Of a stretch of 64,000 bases of DNA, positions 61,568 through 64,000 are shown one piece after another (within the stretch, counting starts at the first letter, position 1; every line of letters begins with the position of its first letter). The DNA is taken from positions 62,001 to 126,000 of the forward strand of contig JBMYWH010000001.1 of assembly GCA_049607205.1 (NCBI GenBank), in the 5' to 3' direction. Below the pieces are notes generated by a model that made no database searches, had not been told where the DNA came from, and worked only from the letters and a program-made list of their open reading frames with translations. The position numbers were made by a program, and so were the translations under genes. The DNA comes from JBELHR01 sp049607205. Its GTDB lineage: Bacteria > Bacteroidota > Bacteroidia > Flavobacteriales > Flavobacteriaceae.

Positions 61568-63094
61568 TTAGTGTTTGAAATGTCTAGTTCCCGTCATTAC
61601 CATTTTCATGTCTGCTCCATTACAATAGTCAATTGATAATTGATCTTTAATCGAACCTCCAGGTTGAATGACTGCTGTAATCCCAGCATTGTGTGCTATT
61701 TCTACACAATCAGGAAATGGGAAAAAGGCATCCGAAGCCATTACAGCTCCTTGTAAATTAAAACCAAAGTGCTGCGCCTTTGCAATCGCTTGATTCAGGG
61801 CATCAACTCTAGATGTTTGTCCTGTACCGCTGGCTAATAATTGACCGTCTTTTGCAAGTACGATAGTATTAGACTTTGTGTTTTTACAAAGTTTAGAGGC
61901 AAATAATAAGTCATTGATCTCTTCAGTAGAAGGACCTTGTTTGGTTACTATTTTTAAATCCTCTTTGCGATCTGTTACCAAATCTTTATCTTGAGTTAAA
62001 AATCCATTTAAGGCAGTTCTCCACTGACGCTTAGGAAGTTCAACTTGCTTCTGAACTAAGATAATTCTGTTTTTCTTTTTGCTTAGCAAGGCAAAAGCCT
62101 CTTCAGAATAAGAAGGAGCTATAACCACTTCGCAGAATAAATTGTGAATTTCTTCAGCAGTGTCAAGATCGATAGCTCTGTTAGCAATCAGTACTCCACC
62201 AAATGCTGAAGTAGGATCTCCCGCTAAAGCATCAATATAAGCTTGCTTAATGTTAGCTCTAGTCGCTAGACCACAAGCATTGTTGTGTTTTAAAATAGCA
62301 AATGTAGGCTGGTCGTTTTTGAATTCCTCCATCAACTGAACCGCAGCATCAACGTCTAGTAAATTATTGTAAGACAGCTCTTTACCGTGAAGTTTGTCAA
62401 ATAGTTCATCGAGCTTCCCTACGAAAAGTCCTTTTTGATGTGGGTTTTCACCGTATCGCAGTGGACTAGCCTCCCCAATAACAGGTTTTTCTAAAAGAGG
62501 ATCCTCGTTCATATAATTGAAAATCGCCGTATCATAAGAAGATGAAATTTGAAAAGCTTTTGCAGCATGTTGTCTGCGTTGTGCTTCATTAAAAGAACCT
62601 TCTTGTGCCTTCAAAACTTCTAAAAAGTCAGCATATTGGTTCATAGAAGAAATACACAATACTTCTTTGAAGTTCTTAGCCGCCGCACGGATCAGTGAAA
62701 TCCCTCCAATATCTATTTTCTCAATGATTTCCTCATGAGTTCCTCCTTGAGCAACAGTTTTTTCAAATGGATACAAATCGACTATTACTAAATCAATCTC
62801 TGGGATAGCATAATTTTTCATTTGCTCACGATCCTCTTCTTTGAAGCGTCTTCCTAGAATACCTCCAAAAATTTTCGGGTGAAGCGTTTTAACACGACCA
62901 CCCAAAATAGCAGGGTAAGAAGTTAAATCCTCTACGGGAACCACAGGAATTCCTAGATCACGGATAAAAGTTTCTGTCCCTCCTGTAGAGAATATTCTGA
63001 CGCCTTGATTGTGCAGAGTTTCTACTATAGGTCCCAATCCATCCTTATGGAAAACCGAGATTAATGCTGATTTAATTTTAATATCTGTATTCAT
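61568..63094 (-). CDS. purH: Bifunctional AICAR formyltransferase/IMP cyclohydrolase
   Basis: The 508-residue protein does the last two steps of IMP synthesis. The N-terminal cyclohydrolase has SALISVFHKDGL, FSTGGTETFIRDLG, GRVKTLHPKIFGGIL and LYPFEKTVAQGG. The transformylase has LRYGENPHQKG, the catalytic KHNNACGLA and SDAFFPFPDCVEIAHNAG with QPGGSIKDQ. ATG at 63094 is chosen (MNTDIKIKSALISVF); the frame's upstream MCSFVGYTNL overlaps the promoter. Purine-responsive control is not seen. Confidence 0.95.
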   Translation of the reverse strand: MNTDIKIKSALISVFHKDGLGPIVETLHNQGVRIFSTGGTETFIRDLGIPVVPVEDLTSYPAILGGRVKTLHPKIFGGILGRRFKEEDREQMKNYAIPEIDLVIVDLYPFEKTVAQGGTHEEIIEKIDIGGISLIRAAAKNFKEVLCISSMNQYADFLEVLKAQEGSFNEAQRRQHAAKAFQISSSYDTAIFNYMNEDPLLEKPVIGEASPLRYGENPHQKGLFVGKLDELFDKLHGKELSYNNLLDVDAAVQLMEEFKNDQPTFAILKHNNACGLATRANIKQAYIDALAGDPTSAFGGVLIANRAIDLDTAEEIHNLFCEVVIAPSYSEEAFALLSKKKNRIILVQKQVELPKRQWRTALNGFLTQDKDLVTDRKEDLKIVTKQGPSTEEINDLLFASKLCKNTKSNTIVLAKDGQLLASGTGQTSRVDALNQAIAKAQHFGFNLQGAVMASDAFFPFPDCVEIAHNAGITAVIQPGGSIKDQLSIDYCNGADMKMVMTGTRHFKH

Positions 63095-63111
63095 CAAATT
63101 TGTATATCCAA

Positions 63112-63142
63112 CAAAACTACACAATCAGTATTTTGTTTACAA
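63112..63142 (-). promoter_or_regulatory. purH-mre operon promoter
   Basis: On the minus strand TTG (plus 63140-63142), a 20-bp spacer and TAGTTTTG (plus 63112-63119) match the consensus, 17 bp before the purH ATG. This supports the 63094 start. Confidence 0.55.
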
Positions 63143-63162
63143 TTAAAAAATAGACAAAAAAA

Positions 63163-63633
63163 TTATTTTTTTGTCATTTCACTAATAAGAGGGAGATTGG
63201 AAATCTCTTTGCAAATAAACTCAAGGTAATCCTCATCTTCAGAGCTGAATGCTGCGACTGTATGTGAGTCGATATCAATTTGCCCAATATTATTACCATC
63301 GACGAAAATTGGAATAACAACCTCCGATTTTACTTTCCATCCGCAAGAGATATAATTGTCCTGAGCGCTAACATCCTCGACTACAAAGTTGGCATTGCTT
63401 ACAGCTACTTGCCCACAAATCCCCTTTCCAAAAGGAATAATAACGTGATCTGTTTCTTCCCCTGTATAAGGTCCAAGTTTAAGTTCTTCTTTTTCGCCAT
63501 TTCGGAAATAGAATCCAACCCAGTCATATTTATCCATAGTTTGTTCTAGATAATCACAAATAGATTGAAGTATTTCTTCGTTAGTTTTGTTTTGGCCAAG
63601 AAGTTCTAAGATTTTATCTTTATTTTGCATCAT
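63163..63633 (-). CDS. GAF-domain protein, similar to free methionine-(R)-sulfoxide reductase
   Basis: The 156-residue protein is one GAF domain: DKYDWVGFYFRNGEKEELKLGPYTGEETDHVIIPFGKGICGQVAVSN, then FVVEDVSAQDNYISCGWKVKSEVVIPIFVDGNNIGQIDIDSHTVAAFSSED. This resembles fRMsr enzymes, with cysteines at the GKGICG position and in YISCGW. Whether the full catalytic cysteine set is present is not certain: the usual third cysteine is not obvious, so activity may be absent or use two cysteines. Start ATG 63633 or the next codon 63630. Confidence 0.75.
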   Translation of the reverse strand: MMQNKDKILELLGQNKTNEEILQSICDYLEQTMDKYDWVGFYFRNGEKEELKLGPYTGEETDHVIIPFGKGICGQVAVSNANFVVEDVSAQDNYISCGWKVKSEVVIPIFVDGNNIGQIDIDSHTVAAFSSEDEDYLEFICKEISNLPLISEMTKK

Positions 63634-63650
63634 AATTCATTTTAATAGGG

Positions 63651-63678
63651 CAAAAATAGTGGAAATAAATCGAATCAA
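63651..63678 (-). promoter_or_regulatory. Candidate promoter of the GAF gene
   Basis: On the minus strand TTG (plus 63676-63678), a 17-bp spacer and TATTTTTG (plus 63651-63658). It lies across the 5' end of the divergent xrtF frame. Confidence 0.4.
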
Positions 63679-64000
63679 AACACAATTGGGACCAATATGG
63701 TTTTTACTTAAATTTTTTGTGACTTACCTTATTTTATTCTTGATTTATTCAGCCTACTTGAATTATTTTGCAAATCATTTTGATGCCTTAACCTGTGATG
63801 GTATTACTCGTCAGGTTGCACTAGATTCTGCCCGAATTTTAAGGGTTTTGGGCTATGATGCCACGACAGTCCCTAACAGTTATATAAGTTCAATGATGCT
63901 TCAAGTGGATGGCAGAACTATTGCTAATGTTATAGAAGGTTGTAATGCGGTTAGTATCATGATTCTTTTTGTTGCTTTTATGGTTGCGTTTTCCAATAAG
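63659..64000 (+). CDS. xrtF: Exosortase of the XrtF type (3' end beyond window)
   Basis: Reading the plus strand from the GTG at 63659 gives 114 residues open to the right edge. A hydrophobic helix (about 15-34, FLLKFFVTYLILFLIYSAYL) is followed by a periplasmic segment with LRVLGYDATTVPNS and then the exosortase active site VIEGCNAVSIMILFVAFMVAF, with Cys about 95 as the catalytic residue. EGCNA(V/I)S-MILF is characteristic of the flavobacterial XrtF group. The partner gene (exosortase F system-associated protein) would be expected downstream. No ATG is available near the start; GTG is assumed. Confidence 0.82.
   Translation, partial: MEINRIKTQLGPIWFLLKFFVTYLILFLIYSAYLNYFANHFDALTCDGITRQVALDSARILRVLGYDATTVPNSYISSMMLQVDGRTIANVIEGCNAVSIMILFVAFMVAFSNK

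Overview
The window reads as chromosomal DNA of a bacterium of the phylum Bacteroidota, most likely order Flavobacteriales. Evidence: low overall GC; promoters of the form TTG-N19/20-TAnnTTTG with few Shine-Dalgarno sites; a short 287-residue primary sigma factor; a TamL lipoprotein; a PorT-like type IX secretion protein; an exosortase of the XrtF type; a meso-diaminopimelate-type MurE; an archaeal/eukaryotic-type ProRS; and AccD without its zinc ribbon. No rRNA, CRISPR array, phage or insertion sequence is seen.

Layout. 1-944 (-): a DegT/WbpE-type sugar aminotransferase cut by the left edge. 1034-8824: a secreted Ntn-hydrolase (penicillin-acylase family), a leuA-leuB-nitroreductase operon on the minus strand, a conserved protein of unknown function and a TruA-like pseudouridine synthase. 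8971-14386 (+): the branched-chain amino-acid operon ilvD-ilvB-ilvN-ilvC, closed by a terminator. 14444-16509 (-): an alpha/beta hydrolase, ysxC and an RluA-type pseudouridine synthase. 16726-32519 (+): a compact division and cell-wall (dcw) cluster, mraZ-rsmH-ftsL-ftsI-murE-mraY-murD-ftsW-murG-murC-ftsQ-ftsA-ftsZ-yqeY, preceded by three MraZ boxes at exact 10-bp spacing and followed by tRNA-Arg(TCG).

32650-37500 is an accessory stretch. It opens with a perfect 21-bp inverted repeat and a GC-rich, non-coding tandem array (about 32710-33355). The array's hairpins keep their loop while their stems change by compensating substitutions. Then come a methyltransferase, a secreted glycosidase-like protein, a small membrane protein, a broken DUF302 gene and a serine hydrolase.

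37507-53355 returns to housekeeping genes: a CBS protein, rpe, rpoD, pnp, rpsO, accD, a class II aldolase, tamL, a TrmH-type methyltransferase, porT, menG/ubiE, an Nfu-type Fe-S carrier, a FadL-like porin and an unusual low-complexity lipoprotein. 53458-56030 (+) holds proS and a tandem duplication of promoter + tRNA-Glu + rpsT. The two S20 proteins are identical although 23 of 83 codons differ. 56049-63094 (-) is the elongation operon purH-mreB-mreC-mreD-mrdA-rodA, followed by a GAF-domain protein and, at the right edge, the start of xrtF.

Taken together, the window holds both peptidoglycan machines: septal (dcw) and elongation (mre/rod). It also holds outer-membrane assembly and secretion parts (tamL, porT, xrtF) and branched-chain amino-acid synthesis (ilv, leuAB; leuC, leuD and ilvA are not here). 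The feature least explained by known families is the hairpin array after tRNA-Arg.
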